A stretch of DNA of 64,000 nt from Streptomyces orinoci (lineage in GTDB: Bacteria > Actinomycetota > Actinomycetes > Streptomycetales > Streptomycetaceae): NCBI RefSeq assembly GCF_003121295.1, contig NZ_PHNC01000031.1:1304439-1368438 (forward strand), in the 5' to 3' direction. Both the position numbers and the translations under genes were made by a program. Positions 17,701-25,948 of this stretch are shown in pieces. The first letter of the stretch is position 1, and each line of letters begins with the position of its first letter. The notes under the pieces were generated by a model, which saw only the letters and a list, made by a program, of their open reading frames with translations, was not told the origin of the DNA and searched no databases.

Positions 17701-19416
17701 GCGGTAGCCGCTGTCGTGGGTGATGGCGGTGGGGGTGCCGTCCGCGGTGTATTCGTAGGTGATGCGGTGGCCGGTGCGGTCGGTGATCTGTTCCAGCAGG
17801 GCCGTGCCGGGCTGGTATGGGGTGAAGTGGCGTATGTGGCCGGTGTCGGGGTCGGTGATGACGTAGGCGCCATCCAGCGTGATGGTGAGTGGCCAGCGTG
17901 GGCCCTTGGCCGGGTAGGTGGGTACGCCGGGGGCGGGGTGGGGGTAGGCGAGCAGGCGGGCGTGCTCGTCGATGTAGATGACGCCTTCGGCGTCGATTTC
18001 CAGGCGCTGGTCGATGCTGCTGGCCCAGGAGGGGCCGAACCAACGGCCGCACTGGAAGCCAGACTTGTGGCGCCGGTGGAAGACCAGCGGGAGGGTGCCC
18101 GGCAGTGTCACATCGACTTCCGGCAGGAACATCCGTCCTGTGGAGAGATCGACGGGGTCTCCGCCTTTGCACTCCTTGCCCTTTGGCGGATTGCTCTCAT
18201 GGGGGTTCGCTTTGAGCTCGTCACGTGCGGCGTTCCGCACCGTGCTGTCCGCTGCGTCCTCCGCCCCGCGTTTCGCGGCATTGAGCGCGCCCCGTTCTGC
18301 TGCGGCTGCTTCGCCGCCGCCGGTGAGCATCAGGAGGGCGTTGCCCAGGAGGCGGCCGCCTGATTGGGCGGAGTCGGTGTTCCAGCCGTCGCCGAGGATG
18401 GCTTTGGGGAGGCGTTCGGGGTGGGAGGCCAGGGAGAGCAGGCCGGCGGTGGTGGTGCTCAGGCCGTCGAGGTACATGGCCGGGTGGGTCATGTTGTAGG
18501 GGTCGAGCGGGTTGAGCATGCGGGCCGTTTTGTACAGGTCGGTGACTGAGCGGAACATGCCGCCGCCGAAGTGGAGGAGTTCGACCTTGCCGCCGTCCTT
18601 GAGGTCGAGCAGATCGCCCTTGAGCTGGTTCTTCAGGGAAGGCTTGGGCGGGGCGAGCTGGACGGCGGCGTCCACCTTTGACTGGGCTTCGGCGCCGGCG
18701 GTGTTGCGTTGTTTGCGGGCCTCGGCCAGCAGGTGCCGGGCCTTTTCCATATCGGCCTCGCCCGGGTCGTGGAAGGGTCCTGGGCGCGGGCCGGGGTCTT
18801 GGTGGTTGTCGAGTTTGTGGTTGTAGGCGTGGACTTTGTCGTTGTAGTCCTTGCGGGCCTTTTCGGAGTTGGCCTTGCCCTGTTTGTACAGGCGGATGGC
18901 TTCCTTGGCCTGGCCCTGGGCCCAGGTGACGGTGTGGGCGTAGGCCTCCAGTGCGGCGGCTGCCTTGTCGCAGGAGTCGGCGGCCTTGGCCCACTTGCCG
19001 GGTTCCGGGGCGAACTTGGCGTCGAAGGCGTCGGCGCCCTCGCCCTTCCATTGGCCGGAGTGGATGCGTTGCAGGCCGGAGTGGACGGAGTTGAAGGAGT
19101 GCTGGAAGGAACGCAGGTGTTTGGCGGCGGCGTTGAGTTGTTTGACGTCGCCGTGGACGAGGTCCTTGGGGTCGTCCGTCTCGCCGAGCTGGCGTTCGCC
19201 GACGTGGGCGCCGAGTTCGGAGGCGCTTTCCTCGCCCCAGTGCCGCACGGCACGGGCTTTGCCGTGGGCGCCGACGTCATCCAGGAGGTCGGCGGTTTTG
19301 TCGGTGGTCCAGTGGATGGCTTCGCCGGTTTCCTTCTTGCCCTCGGTCCAGACGTGTTTGGCTTCATTGCCGATGGCGTGGCCGAGCTTGCCGACGCTCT
19401 TGGGGAGAAGGCTCAT
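14770..19416 (-). CDS. RHS-repeat polymorphic toxin with T7SS-type N terminus
   Basis: A 1548-residue protein. Residues about 1-330 form a helical region with a W-x-G motif (SGQWKGEGADAF), like putative type VII-secreted proteins. Then comes a DUF6531-type junction (GDPVDLSTGRMFLPEVDVTLPG) and many RHS/YD repeats (Y-x-Y-D-x-x-G-R-L) up to the core terminus with R-Y-T-T-A-D-P-L-G-L and D-P-L-G-L. After that lies a ~100-residue variable tip containing SADGLRQFRMD and PHVHMEIFENPGD, the presumed toxin. The core is expected to form a shell that encloses and releases the tip. The tip's activity is unknown; its histidines (H-V-H-x-E) suggest a nuclease. It starts four bases after the preceding gene. 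Confidence 0.9.
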   Translation of the reverse strand: MSLLPKSVGKLGHAIGNEAKHVWTEGKKETGEAIHWTTDKTADLLDDVGAHGKARAVRHWGEESASELGAHVGERQLGETDDPKDLVHGDVKQLNAAAKHLRSFQHSFNSVHSGLQRIHSGQWKGEGADAFDAKFAPEPGKWAKAADSCDKAAAALEAYAHTVTWAQGQAKEAIRLYKQGKANSEKARKDYNDKVHAYNHKLDNHQDPGPRPGPFHDPGEADMEKARHLLAEARKQRNTAGAEAQSKVDAAVQLAPPKPSLKNQLKGDLLDLKDGGKVELLHFGGGMFRSVTDLYKTARMLNPLDPYNMTHPAMYLDGLSTTTAGLLSLASHPERLPKAILGDGWNTDSAQSGGRLLGNALLMLTGGGEAAAAERGALNAAKRGAEDAADSTVRNAARDELKANPHESNPPKGKECKGGDPVDLSTGRMFLPEVDVTLPGTLPLVFHRRHKSGFQCGRWFGPSWASSIDQRLEIDAEGVIYIDEHARLLAYPHPAPGVPTYPAKGPRWPLTITLDGAYVITDPDTGHIRHFTPYQPGTALLEQITDRTGHRITYEYTADGTPTAITHDSGYRLLTTTDSGRITALYLAFEGGDDIEILRYGYTDGNLTEVYNSSGQPLRFTYDERARITSWTDRNDRSYSFVYDDQDRCISQSGTEGHMRFSFAYTEPDLDTGLRTTKLTDSLGHTSTYTFNNRSQLIAETDPLGATALSQWDRYDRLLSRTDPLGRTTEYRYDADGHLTEIIRPDGSRLAATHNDLGLPESTTGPDGATWHRTYDAAGNRTSLTDPAGAQTHYTYDEYGHPASVTDALGNTTHITCNNAGLPMEIRDPLGNTTTYRRDAFGRITTIIDPLGATTRLTWTPEGKLARRISADGSEETWAYDGEGNCVRYVDAIGGVTTYEYTHFDLLVAQTTPDGVRHEFSHDTNLKLRQVTNPQGLTWTYDYDPAGRLTSETDFDGRTLTYTHDAAGQLTSRTNALGETITYEHDTLGRVITKSAPNGHSTTYTYDPAGRLLKAANPDATLIYHRDRLGRIKSETTNGRTITFTYDTLGRRIRRTTPSGATSTWTYDAAGRRTSLTTSGHTFDLEHDAAGREIARHFGNGITLTHNWDPLGRLASQSLTGGVEPTTPLIDRAYTYRRDGYLTGITDAHTGTRTFDLDAIGRVTAVNAPGWTERYAYDSVGNQTEASWPTEHPSVEAQGTRTYTGTRIARAGNLRYEHDAQGRIVLRQKARLSRKPDTWRYEWDAEDHLTAVVTPDGTYWRYVYDPLGRRITKQRLAAVNEIAEQVDFTWDGPQLAEQTTILDTFPNQVTLTWDHNDLRPVAQTERITAVGVSQREIDSRFFAIVTDLVGTPTELIDETGRSAWHSQSTLWGATAWTANSTAYTPLRFPGQYFDAETASHYNLYRTYEPETARYTTADPLGLTSAPNPKGYVHNPHTWIDPLGLMGCEQDEHPAVAETRAGKGSIVSNHPMTSDEALQAGAEFLGPGYKELGKNRGVFRSADGLRQFRMDQDSLAGNHWPHVPHVHMEIFENPGDKKAIVNNHIPLSD

Positions 19417-19419
19417 GGG

Positions 19420-20007
19420 TTACTTCTCCTCCAGGCTGCGGGCGGTGCGGTAGGCCATGCCAAAGGGGGTGGGGCCGCCGGTCTTGGCGCTGTCCATGAG
19501 GTCCTTGCCGGTCTGGGTCCAGGTCTGGCCGGCGTGATGGGCGGCGTCCTCGAAGGACTTGGCGCTGAAGTCCGGGTGCAGGGCGTCGTTGAAGCCGTTG
19601 TCGCTCAAGGTCTGCTTCCAGGTCTGGTGCTCGACCTGTTCCTCGCTCAGGTGGGGGTTGCCCATGAGGGCGTTGGCGCCGACCTTGAGGGTGTTGGAGA
19701 TGTAGTGGTCGGTTTCGTAGTAGGCGCCCGCGGACAACCCCACCTTCTTGGCGAAGTCGTTGGCGTCGCGCATCAGAGCGCGTACGCCCCATTCCCACCG
19801 GTCGCAGAAGTGGCTGAAGGAGGAGGCCAGTCCGTCGTGGCCGGTCTCCAGGCCGGAGAGGGAGAGTTCGCCGAAGCCGCGGCCGGTGGAGGCCTCGGCT
19901 ATACCGCCGACATCCGACAGCTCGCTCATGGAGTTACGGATGCCGTTGGTGATGTCAGCCAGCGCCTGGGCGTTGGCGTCGAGCTTGCCGTTGCCGCCGC
20001 CGCTCAT
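19420..20007 (-). CDS. T7SS-substrate-like helical protein
   Basis: A 195-residue, mostly alpha-helical protein without signal peptide. The N-terminal 100 residues (ALADITNGIRNSMSELSDVG, then FCDRWEWGVRALMRDANDFA) have the heptad pattern and W-containing turn of ESX/WXG-like secretion substrates or their chaperones. The C-terminal half (Q-T-W-T-Q-T-G-K-D-L-M-D-S-A) is of unknown type. The ATG overlaps the stop of the SseB-like gene and the stop lies three bases before the RHS start, so the three are translated together. It may be the secretion partner of the RHS protein. Confidence 0.65.
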   Translation of the reverse strand: MSGGGNGKLDANAQALADITNGIRNSMSELSDVGGIAEASTGRGFGELSLSGLETGHDGLASSFSHFCDRWEWGVRALMRDANDFAKKVGLSAGAYYETDHYISNTLKVGANALMGNPHLSEEQVEHQTWKQTLSDNGFNDALHPDFSAKSFEDAAHHAGQTWTQTGKDLMDSAKTGGPTPFGMAYRTARSLEEK

Positions 20008-20456
20008 GAGGTGCTCTCCTCCATCTCCGCCAGCAGGCGGGCCGCTTGTTCGGGGGTCACGCGCAAGTCGGGGTTGTCCACCGCGCAGTCGTCGGGGACG
20101 ACGCCCATGACGGGCGGGAAGAGCATGGGGTACGGCCCGGCCAGGTCCAGGGCGACACCGGTGGGGACACCGGTGGCCGGGACGGCGACGTCGAGCAGGC
20201 GGGCGCCATGGGCGGTGCGGTATTCGATGTCCGGCGGCTCGGTGCCCTCGGGGGTTTGCGCCAGCACGAAGTGGGCCAGGGCGGATTCGCCGGTGAAAGC
20301 GAGGATCCAGCAGATGCCATGCTGGGTGACGGACATCAGATCGCCCGAGTCGCTGTGCACGGGTATCAGCACTTCGGTACGGCGGAATTCACCGAGCAGC
20401 GCCCGCGGATTGCCCTGCTGGGCATAAAGCGTTGTTAGTTCGTCAGTCAACGACAT
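20004..20456 (-). CDS. SseB-family protein
   Basis: A 150-residue protein with the SseB N-terminal-like pattern: a helical start (LTDELTTLYAQQGNPRALLGEFRRTEVLIPV) followed by WILAFTGESALAHF and ALDLAGPYPMLFPPV. In actinobacteria SseB-like proteins are frequent next to ESX-type or RHS genes; a chaperone or adaptor role is inferred from that. It is the second gene of the island operon, 26 bases after the Fic gene, and overlaps the next gene by ATGA. Confidence 0.72.
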   Translation of the reverse strand: MSLTDELTTLYAQQGNPRALLGEFRRTEVLIPVHSDSGDLMSVTQHGICWILAFTGESALAHFVLAQTPEGTEPPDIEYRTAHGARLLDVAVPATGVPTGVALDLAGPYPMLFPPVMGVVPDDCAVDNPDLRVTPEQAARLLAEMEESTS

Positions 20457-20482
20457 CTATAGGTCCCTCCCCATCCGGCAGG

Positions 20483-21874
20483 TTATCGGGGAGGAGTGAC
20501 AAGGGGGTTGGAGGGGTGCGCCGGGGCGACCGCGCTGCGTCGGGTTTCCGTGAGGTGGAGGTCGAGGTAGCGGGTGAGGGTCAGGCAGTCCTGGGGGGCG
20601 TCGGCCTGGAAGGAGATGCGGCGGAGCAGACTGACCTCGCTGAGCGAGACGCCGGCCCGGGCCAGGACGAAAACCAGGGCCAGGAAGGCGGACCGGGCGT
20701 TGCCGTCGTCGAAGGGGTGGAAGAAGCAGACGTCGAGATAGGCGCGGGCAGCGCGGGCGGTCAGGGGGAGGGGGCGTCCGCTGTCCGCTGCGCTCTCGGC
20801 CAGGCAGGCGTCGAGGCGGGCGCGGGTGTCCGGGCCGATGCCATAGCGTTCCCGGCCGCCCTTGGCGAAGGCGGGCAGGGTGCGGAACGGCGGTGGGTGT
20901 GGGGTGTCCAGGACGTGCTGCTGCCAGCTGCTGAGCAGTTCGAAGTCGAGGGACGCGCCGCGGGCGGCGTCGGCCCGCAGTAGTTCCAGGGCGGTGAGCA
21001 GGCCCGCCGCGCGGGCCGGGTCCACGGCGGCGTCCCAGAGGCGGATGTCTTCCGCCGCGCCGTCGCGGGAGGGGACCACGGGTGCGTCTCCGCCGCCGTC
21101 CGGGGCCTGATGCCAGGGCGTGGACTCGCGTACGGCCAGCCAGCGCTCCAGGTGGTCGGGGAGAGGGGCGGCGGGAATGTGGCCGTCGTCCGGCCGCAGT
21201 GAGCGGGCGAGCCCTTCGGCGACATCGTCCACCAGCACGGTGTCGGGGGCGGACCAGCTCTGGAAGCGCCCACCGATGGCCTGCTCCACCAGATCCGCCG
21301 CGACCGCGGGTGCGACGCCCCAGCGGCTGAGGTACCAGGTGAGCACTTGATGGCAGTGCCGATGCCAGCCACTGCCGCCGCCGGTGCGGTCGGTCACCTG
21401 GAGGATCAGGTTGCGGGCGGCGCGTTCCCAGAGAATCCGCTCGTTTTCGATGTCGGCCAGGTTCAGGGGGTAGGTCTCGAACCACCCGGTGAGACTCTCC
21501 AGCCACTCGCGCCACTCGCACAGCGCCGCGACGACTCGGGCGAGCGTCTCCTCCGGAGTGGTGACCGAGTCGGGCGGGCAACACCAGTTGCCGACCGGTC
21601 CGCCGTCGAAGTCCCCCTCGTCGTGCGACCAGCGCCAGCCCAAGGCCCAGCGGCCATAACGTGCCACGAGTGCCTGCGACATGGCGTCGGCCCAGGCCCA
21701 GAGTGCGGCCTCTTCCCAACTCCCGTCGCCCACGGGGGCATTGGGGCGGGGTGGCACACGCCGGGCCGGTCCCAGCGAGTGCACCACCTGCGTGGCCGAG
21801 GCGCTGTCGAAGGGGTGACGGGCGGGATCCACCTCGTCCCAGCTCAGCTCACCGGGGTTCAGCTCGGATATCAC
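20483..21874 (-). CDS. Fic-domain protein
   Basis: A 463-residue protein. The C-terminal part holds the Fic motif HPFDDGNARSAF (H386 onward), matching H-P-F-x-x-G-N-x-R with alanine where many family members have glycine; the catalytic histidine and the arginine are intact. Fic enzymes transfer AMP or other nucleotide parts to hydroxyl groups of target proteins. The N-terminal ~330 residues, with many tryptophans (WEEAALWAWADAM, WALGWRWSHD), are not recognisable. It heads the minus-strand operon that continues into SseB, the T7-like protein and the RHS toxin, so it may modify a target in the same competition or defence function. Confidence 0.8.
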   Translation of the reverse strand: MISELNPGELSWDEVDPARHPFDSASATQVVHSLGPARRVPPRPNAPVGDGSWEEAALWAWADAMSQALVARYGRWALGWRWSHDEGDFDGGPVGNWCCPPDSVTTPEETLARVVAALCEWREWLESLTGWFETYPLNLADIENERILWERAARNLILQVTDRTGGGSGWHRHCHQVLTWYLSRWGVAPAVAADLVEQAIGGRFQSWSAPDTVLVDDVAEGLARSLRPDDGHIPAAPLPDHLERWLAVRESTPWHQAPDGGGDAPVVPSRDGAAEDIRLWDAAVDPARAAGLLTALELLRADAARGASLDFELLSSWQQHVLDTPHPPPFRTLPAFAKGGRERYGIGPDTRARLDACLAESAADSGRPLPLTARAARAYLDVCFFHPFDDGNARSAFLALVFVLARAGVSLSEVSLLRRISFQADAPQDCLTLTRYLDLHLTETRRSAVAPAHPSNPLVTPPR

Positions 21875-21972
21875 CGGGCAAGGATGCCACCCCGGTCCGG
21901 CCTAGATTCAAGTGGATTTTCGCAGGTCAGTGGTGTGTGAGGGCTGTCGTTGACCAGGATAGGAGACATTCG

Positions 21973-22010
21973 GTCTCGGATCGCGAGACACCTTTGCGAT
22001 GCCTCGCAAA
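21973..22010 (+). promoter_or_regulatory. Two adjacent leader hairpins
   Basis: GTCTCG/CGAGAC (21973-21978 with 21984-21989) and TTTGCGA/TCGCAAA (21993-21999 with 22004-22010) stand side by side upstream of the transporter operon and just before a short ORF. A TTGACC at about 21950 may be a -35 element. The structure suggests attenuation or an RNA-level control element. Confidence 0.45.
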
Positions 22011-22029
22011 GTAGTTCAATCTGCTACGC

Positions 22030-22125
22030 ATGTCGCGCCTCGCCCACCCCGCCAGGAACGCCAGCATCGAGCTGGCGCTCATCGGTGTGGCCGCGCACGC
22101 CGTCGCCGACATTCACTGTCGCTGA
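22030..22125 (+). CDS. Possible leader peptide
   Basis: Thirty-one codons from ATG 22030: M-S-R-L-A-H-P-A-R-N-A-S-I-E-L-A-L-I-G then ending A-D-I-H-C-R-stop. It lies directly after the two hairpins and 135 bases before the substrate-binding protein. A cysteine codon just before the final arginine recalls actinobacterial Cys-responsive leader peptides. There is no good Shine-Dalgarno site, so coding is uncertain. Confidence 0.35.
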   Translation: MSRLAHPARNASIELALIGVAAHAVADIHCR

Positions 22126-22260
22126 ACGCAGCCCTCATTCCCCCGCGCCGCCCCGCCGGGGGCGGTTCGCGTGCAGCCAGGCGTATGGCCCAGTGACGCC
22201 CTGATTTCCAACCGCCTTCCCGGGTGTGCGCATCTCCCACGCGTCCCTGAAAGGCCCACC

Positions 22261-23976
22261 ATGCCCCGTCACCGTCACACCCACCGCATCGCCATCGCCG
22301 CCTCCCTCGTCGCCCTGATCACCGGCGCCGTCGCCTGCGGCCCCAAGGGGCAAGGCGACACCAAGAACGGCGCCGCCGGTGCGCCCAGGAGCGGTGGCAC
22401 GCTCACGGTGCTCAACAGACAGCCGCAGAAGGAGTTCGATCCCGCCCGGCTCTATACCTCCGGCGGCGGCAATATCCCCGGCCTGGTCTTCCGTACCCTC
22501 ACCACCCGCCACCGCGCGGCCGGCGCCGAGGGCACCAAGGTCGTACCGGACCTGGCCACCGACACCGGAAAGGCCAGTGAGGACGCCAAGGTCTGGACGT
22601 ACACCCTCAAGGACGGGCTGAAGTACGAGGACGGGACGCCCATCACCAGCGCCGACATCAAGTACGGCATTGAGCGGTCGTTCGCCCCCGAACTCTCGGG
22701 CGGTGCGCCCTACTTGCGTGACTGGCTGGTCGGCGGGGACACCTACCAGGGGCCGTACAAGGAGAAGAAGGGGCTCGACTCCATCGAGACCCCGGACGCC
22801 AGGACCATCGTCTTCCATCTGCGCAAGTCCGAGGGCGACTTCCCCTACCTGGCCACCTCCACCCAGTTCGCACCGGTGCCCAAGGCCAAGGACACCGGGG
22901 TCAAGTACGCCGAACACCCGGTGTCCTCCGGCCCCTACAAGGTGGTCCGGAACGAGGGCGACGGCCGGCACCTGGTGCTGGAGCGGAATGACCAGTGGTC
23001 GCAGGACAGCGACAAGGAGCGGCACGCCTACCCGGACAAGGTGGATGTGCAGTCGGGGCTGTCCACCGAGGTGATCAACCAGCGGCTGTCCACCGGTTCG
23101 GGCGCGGACGCCGCCGCCGTGACCACCGACACCAACCTCGGCCCGGCCGAACTCGCCCAGATCGGCGGCAACAAGGAGCTGGCGGCCCGGGTGGGCACGG
23201 GGCACTTCGGTTACACCAACTACCTGGCGTTCAACCCCAAGAGCAAGCCCTTTGACGATCCCAAGGTGCGCCAGGCGGTGGCCTGTGCGATCAACCGCAC
23301 CAGTGTGGTCAACGCGGCCGGCGGTTCCTCGCTGGCCGAGCCCGCCACCACCTTCCTGCCCAACCAGGCGACCTTCGGCTATACGCCCTACGACCCGTTC
23401 CCGGCCGGTGCCACCGGCAACCCGGACAAGGCCAGGGAGCTGCTGAAGGAGGCCGGGCACCCGGACGGGCTGGAGATCACTCTGACGCATTCCACCGCGC
23501 AGGACTTCGAGACCAGCCCGGATATTGCCAGCGCCGTGCAGGCATCGCTGGAAAAGGCCGGTTTTAAGGTGAAGTTGGCGGGGCTGGAGAGCAACGCCTA
23601 CGACGAGAAGGTGCACAGCGTCCAGAACCAGCCCGATCTCTTCCTGGCGCACTGGGGTGCCGACTGGCCGTCCGGCGGTCCGTTCCTGGCGCCCATCTTC
23701 GACGGGCGGCAGATCGTCAAGGACGGCGCCAACTTCAACACCGCGCAGCTGGACGACTCCGGCGTCAATGACGAGATCGACGCCATCAACAAGATCACTG
23801 ACCATGAGGCGGCGGCCAAGCGGTGGGGCGCGCTGGACCAGAAGATCGGCGAACAGGCCCTGGTGGTCCCGCTGTTCCACCCGGTCTACAAGCGTCTGGT
23901 GGGCAAGGACGTCAAGAATGTCGTGATCAGCGACTGGACCGGTGTTCTCGATGTGTCGCAGGTCGCGGTCAAGTGA
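22261..23976 (+). CDS. ABC transporter substrate-binding lipoprotein (dipeptide/oligopeptide family 5)
   Basis: A 571-residue protein with a lipoprotein signal (IAIAASLVALITGAVACG, cysteine near residue 27) and the SBP family-5 fold: GGTLTVL, then WTYTLKDGLKYEDGTPITSADIKYGIER (the family's hallmark region), ending FHPVYKR. ATG 22261 is preceded by AAAGG and begins a proper signal peptide. It is the first gene of a four-gene operon for uptake of peptides, or possibly nickel or glutathione; the substrate is not evident. Confidence 0.9.
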   Translation: MPRHRHTHRIAIAASLVALITGAVACGPKGQGDTKNGAAGAPRSGGTLTVLNRQPQKEFDPARLYTSGGGNIPGLVFRTLTTRHRAAGAEGTKVVPDLATDTGKASEDAKVWTYTLKDGLKYEDGTPITSADIKYGIERSFAPELSGGAPYLRDWLVGGDTYQGPYKEKKGLDSIETPDARTIVFHLRKSEGDFPYLATSTQFAPVPKAKDTGVKYAEHPVSSGPYKVVRNEGDGRHLVLERNDQWSQDSDKERHAYPDKVDVQSGLSTEVINQRLSTGSGADAAAVTTDTNLGPAELAQIGGNKELAARVGTGHFGYTNYLAFNPKSKPFDDPKVRQAVACAINRTSVVNAAGGSSLAEPATTFLPNQATFGYTPYDPFPAGATGNPDKARELLKEAGHPDGLEITLTHSTAQDFETSPDIASAVQASLEKAGFKVKLAGLESNAYDEKVHSVQNQPDLFLAHWGADWPSGGPFLAPIFDGRQIVKDGANFNTAQLDDSGVNDEIDAINKITDHEAAAKRWGALDQKIGEQALVVPLFHPVYKRLVGKDVKNVVISDWTGVLDVSQVAVK

Positions 23977-24962
23977 CGCAGGAGATTCAGCAGGAGATCC
24001 AAGAGAACGACATCAGCGGCGCCCGGCAGGTGCTGCGGCGGCTGCGGGCCCGTAAGTCCGCCCTGGCGGCCGCCATCGTGCTGGGCCTGCTGGTGCTCTT
24101 CGCACTGGCGGCGCCGCTGCTGGCCGCATGGGAGGGGCAGGATCCCACCACCTACCACGACGGCCTGGTCAACTCGGCGGCCGGCGGAGTGCCGTTGGGG
24201 TCCTTCGGCGGGGTCAGCGCCGAGCACTGGCTGGGCGTGGAACCGGGCACCGGCCGCGATGTCTTTGTCCGGCTCTGCTACGGCGCCCGGGTCTCCCTGG
24301 TCGTCGCGCTCGGCGCGACCGTGGTGCAGGTGGTGGTGGGGGTCGCCCTGGGCATCACCGCCGCGCTGGGCAACAGGCTCGCCGACAGTGTCATCGGGCA
24401 TCTCACCGATGTGCTGGTGGCGCTGCCGTTCCTGGCCTTCGCCGTGGCGCTGACCGCGGTGGTCCCGGCCGATTTCCCGCGTCCGGTGCTGCTGGTGCTG
24501 GTCATTGGACTGCTCAATGGTGTCGGCGGGCTGGCCCGGCTGGTACGTGCCCAGACGCTGAGCCTGAAGAAGCTGGACTATGTCTCGGCGGCCCGGCTGG
24601 CCGGCGGCTCCTCCTGGCGGATCGCCCGCCGGGAGCTGCTCCCCGCACTGGCCGCGCCCGTGATCACCTATGCCGCCGTGCTGCTGCCCAGCAATATCGT
24701 GATGGAGGCGGGCATGTCCTTCCTCGGCGTCGGGGTCAAGCCGCCGACCCCCTCCTGGGGGCAGATGCTTTCCACCGCCACCACCTGGTTCCGCGCCGAC
24801 CCCATGTATGTGGTGCTGCCGGCACTGCTGTTGTTCGTCACCACCCTCGTCTTCACGGTGCTGGGGGACGCGCTGCGCACCGCGCTGGACCCGCGGGAGG
24901 CCTCCCGGCTGCGGGTCGGGCGCGCCGGCCGGGCCGGGCGCCGTAAGGAGAGCGCCATATGA
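23973..24962 (+). CDS. ABC transporter permease, DppC type
   Basis: A 329-residue inner-membrane protein with an N-terminal cytoplasmic tail (QEIQQEIQENDISGARQVLRRLRARK), a first transmembrane helix (ALAAAIVLGLLVLFALAAPLL), and the permease signature S-A-A-R-L-A-G-G-S-S-W-R-I-A-R-R-E-L-L-P. The GTG start is in a GTGA overlap with the upstream gene, fixing the start. It pairs with the DppB-type permease next to it; the two exist in reversed order compared with the Escherichia coli dpp operon. Confidence 0.9.
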   Translation: MTQEIQQEIQENDISGARQVLRRLRARKSALAAAIVLGLLVLFALAAPLLAAWEGQDPTTYHDGLVNSAAGGVPLGSFGGVSAEHWLGVEPGTGRDVFVRLCYGARVSLVVALGATVVQVVVGVALGITAALGNRLADSVIGHLTDVLVALPFLAFAVALTAVVPADFPRPVLLVLVIGLLNGVGGLARLVRAQTLSLKKLDYVSAARLAGGSSWRIARRELLPALAAPVITYAAVLLPSNIVMEAGMSFLGVGVKPPTPSWGQMLSTATTWFRADPMYVVLPALLLFVTTLVFTVLGDALRTALDPREASRLRVGRAGRAGRRKESAI

Positions 24963-25948
24963 CCGGGTATCTGCTGCGCCGGATCGCCGGCGGGCTGGCG
25001 GTGCTGCTGGTGCTGTCGGTGATCATCTATGCGGTGTTCTATGTCGCCCCCGGCGACCCCGCCCGGCTGGCCTGCGGGCCGCGCTGCAACCCCGAACAGA
25101 TCCGCCAGGTAAGGGAGCAACTGGGGCTCAACCAGCCGGTGTATACGCAGTACTGGCACTTCCTCCAGGGCATTGTGGCCGGGCATGACTACTCCACCGG
25201 TACCGGGACCATGCACTGCCAGGCGCCCTGCCTGGGGCTGTCGTACCAGAACGACCAGCCGGTCACCGGCCTGATCATCCAGCGGCTGCCGGCCACCGCC
25301 TCGCTGGCGGTGGGCGCCATGGTGCTCTGGCTGCTGCTGGGCGTGGGCACCGGAGTGCTCTCCGCGCTCCGCCGGGGCGGCATCACCGAGCGGGTGCTGA
25401 CCTGGCTGACCCTGGCGGGCACCGCCACCCCGGTATTCATCACCGGGCTCGGTCTGCTGATGCTGTTCTGCGCCTATCTGCAGTGGCTGCCCTTCCCGTC
25501 CTATGTCCCGCTGACCGACGATCCCGAGCAGTGGGCCTGGAACATGCTGCTGCCCTGGCTGGCGCTGGCACTGCTGGAGGCGGCCAAGTACGCCCGGCTG
25601 ACCCGCAGTTCCATGCTGGAGACGCTGGCCGAGGACCATATCCGCACCTTCCGCGCCTATGGCCTGGCCGAGCGGTCGATCGTTGGCGGGCATGCGCTGC
25701 GCGGTGCGCTGGCACCGGTGATCGCGCTGTCCGCGGCCGACTTCGGGTCGATCTTCGGCAATGCCATGCTCACCGAGACCATGTTCGGCCTGCCCGGGCT
25801 GGGCCAGCTGATGGTGACCTCGACCAAGACCATCGACCTGCCGGTGGTGGTGGGCGTGGTGCTGGTCACCGGCACGGCCGTGGTGGTCGCCAACATCCTG
25901 GCGGACGTTCTCTACGCCGTCGCCGACCGAAGGGTGGCCCTGCGATGA
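24959..25948 (+). CDS. ABC transporter permease, DppB type
   Basis: A 329-residue permease starting in an ATGA overlap. MTGYLLRRIAGGLAVLLVLSV is the usual N terminus, with P-G-D-P-A-R at residues about 31-36 and the EAA loop F-R-A-Y-G-L-A-E-R-S-I-V-G-G-H-A-L-R. An extracellular loop holds paired cysteines (CGPRC, then HCQAPC), probably two disulphides. It forms the channel with the preceding DppC-type protein. Confidence 0.9.
   Translation: MTGYLLRRIAGGLAVLLVLSVIIYAVFYVAPGDPARLACGPRCNPEQIRQVREQLGLNQPVYTQYWHFLQGIVAGHDYSTGTGTMHCQAPCLGLSYQNDQPVTGLIIQRLPATASLAVGAMVLWLLLGVGTGVLSALRRGGITERVLTWLTLAGTATPVFITGLGLLMLFCAYLQWLPFPSYVPLTDDPEQWAWNMLLPWLALALLEAAKYARLTRSSMLETLAEDHIRTFRAYGLAERSIVGGHALRGALAPVIALSAADFGSIFGNAMLTETMFGLPGLGQLMVTSTKTIDLPVVVGVVLVTGTAVVVANILADVLYAVADRRVALR

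Noticed and set aside
14770..19416. The many short, regularly spaced repeats as a CRISPR array
   Set aside because: They are RHS/YD coding repeats in one long reading frame, with no spacer-repeat pattern and no cas genes.
22030..22125. Remnant of a transposase or integrase near the transporter leader
   Set aside because: No catalytic motifs, terminal inverted repeats or target duplications; a leader peptide fits better.
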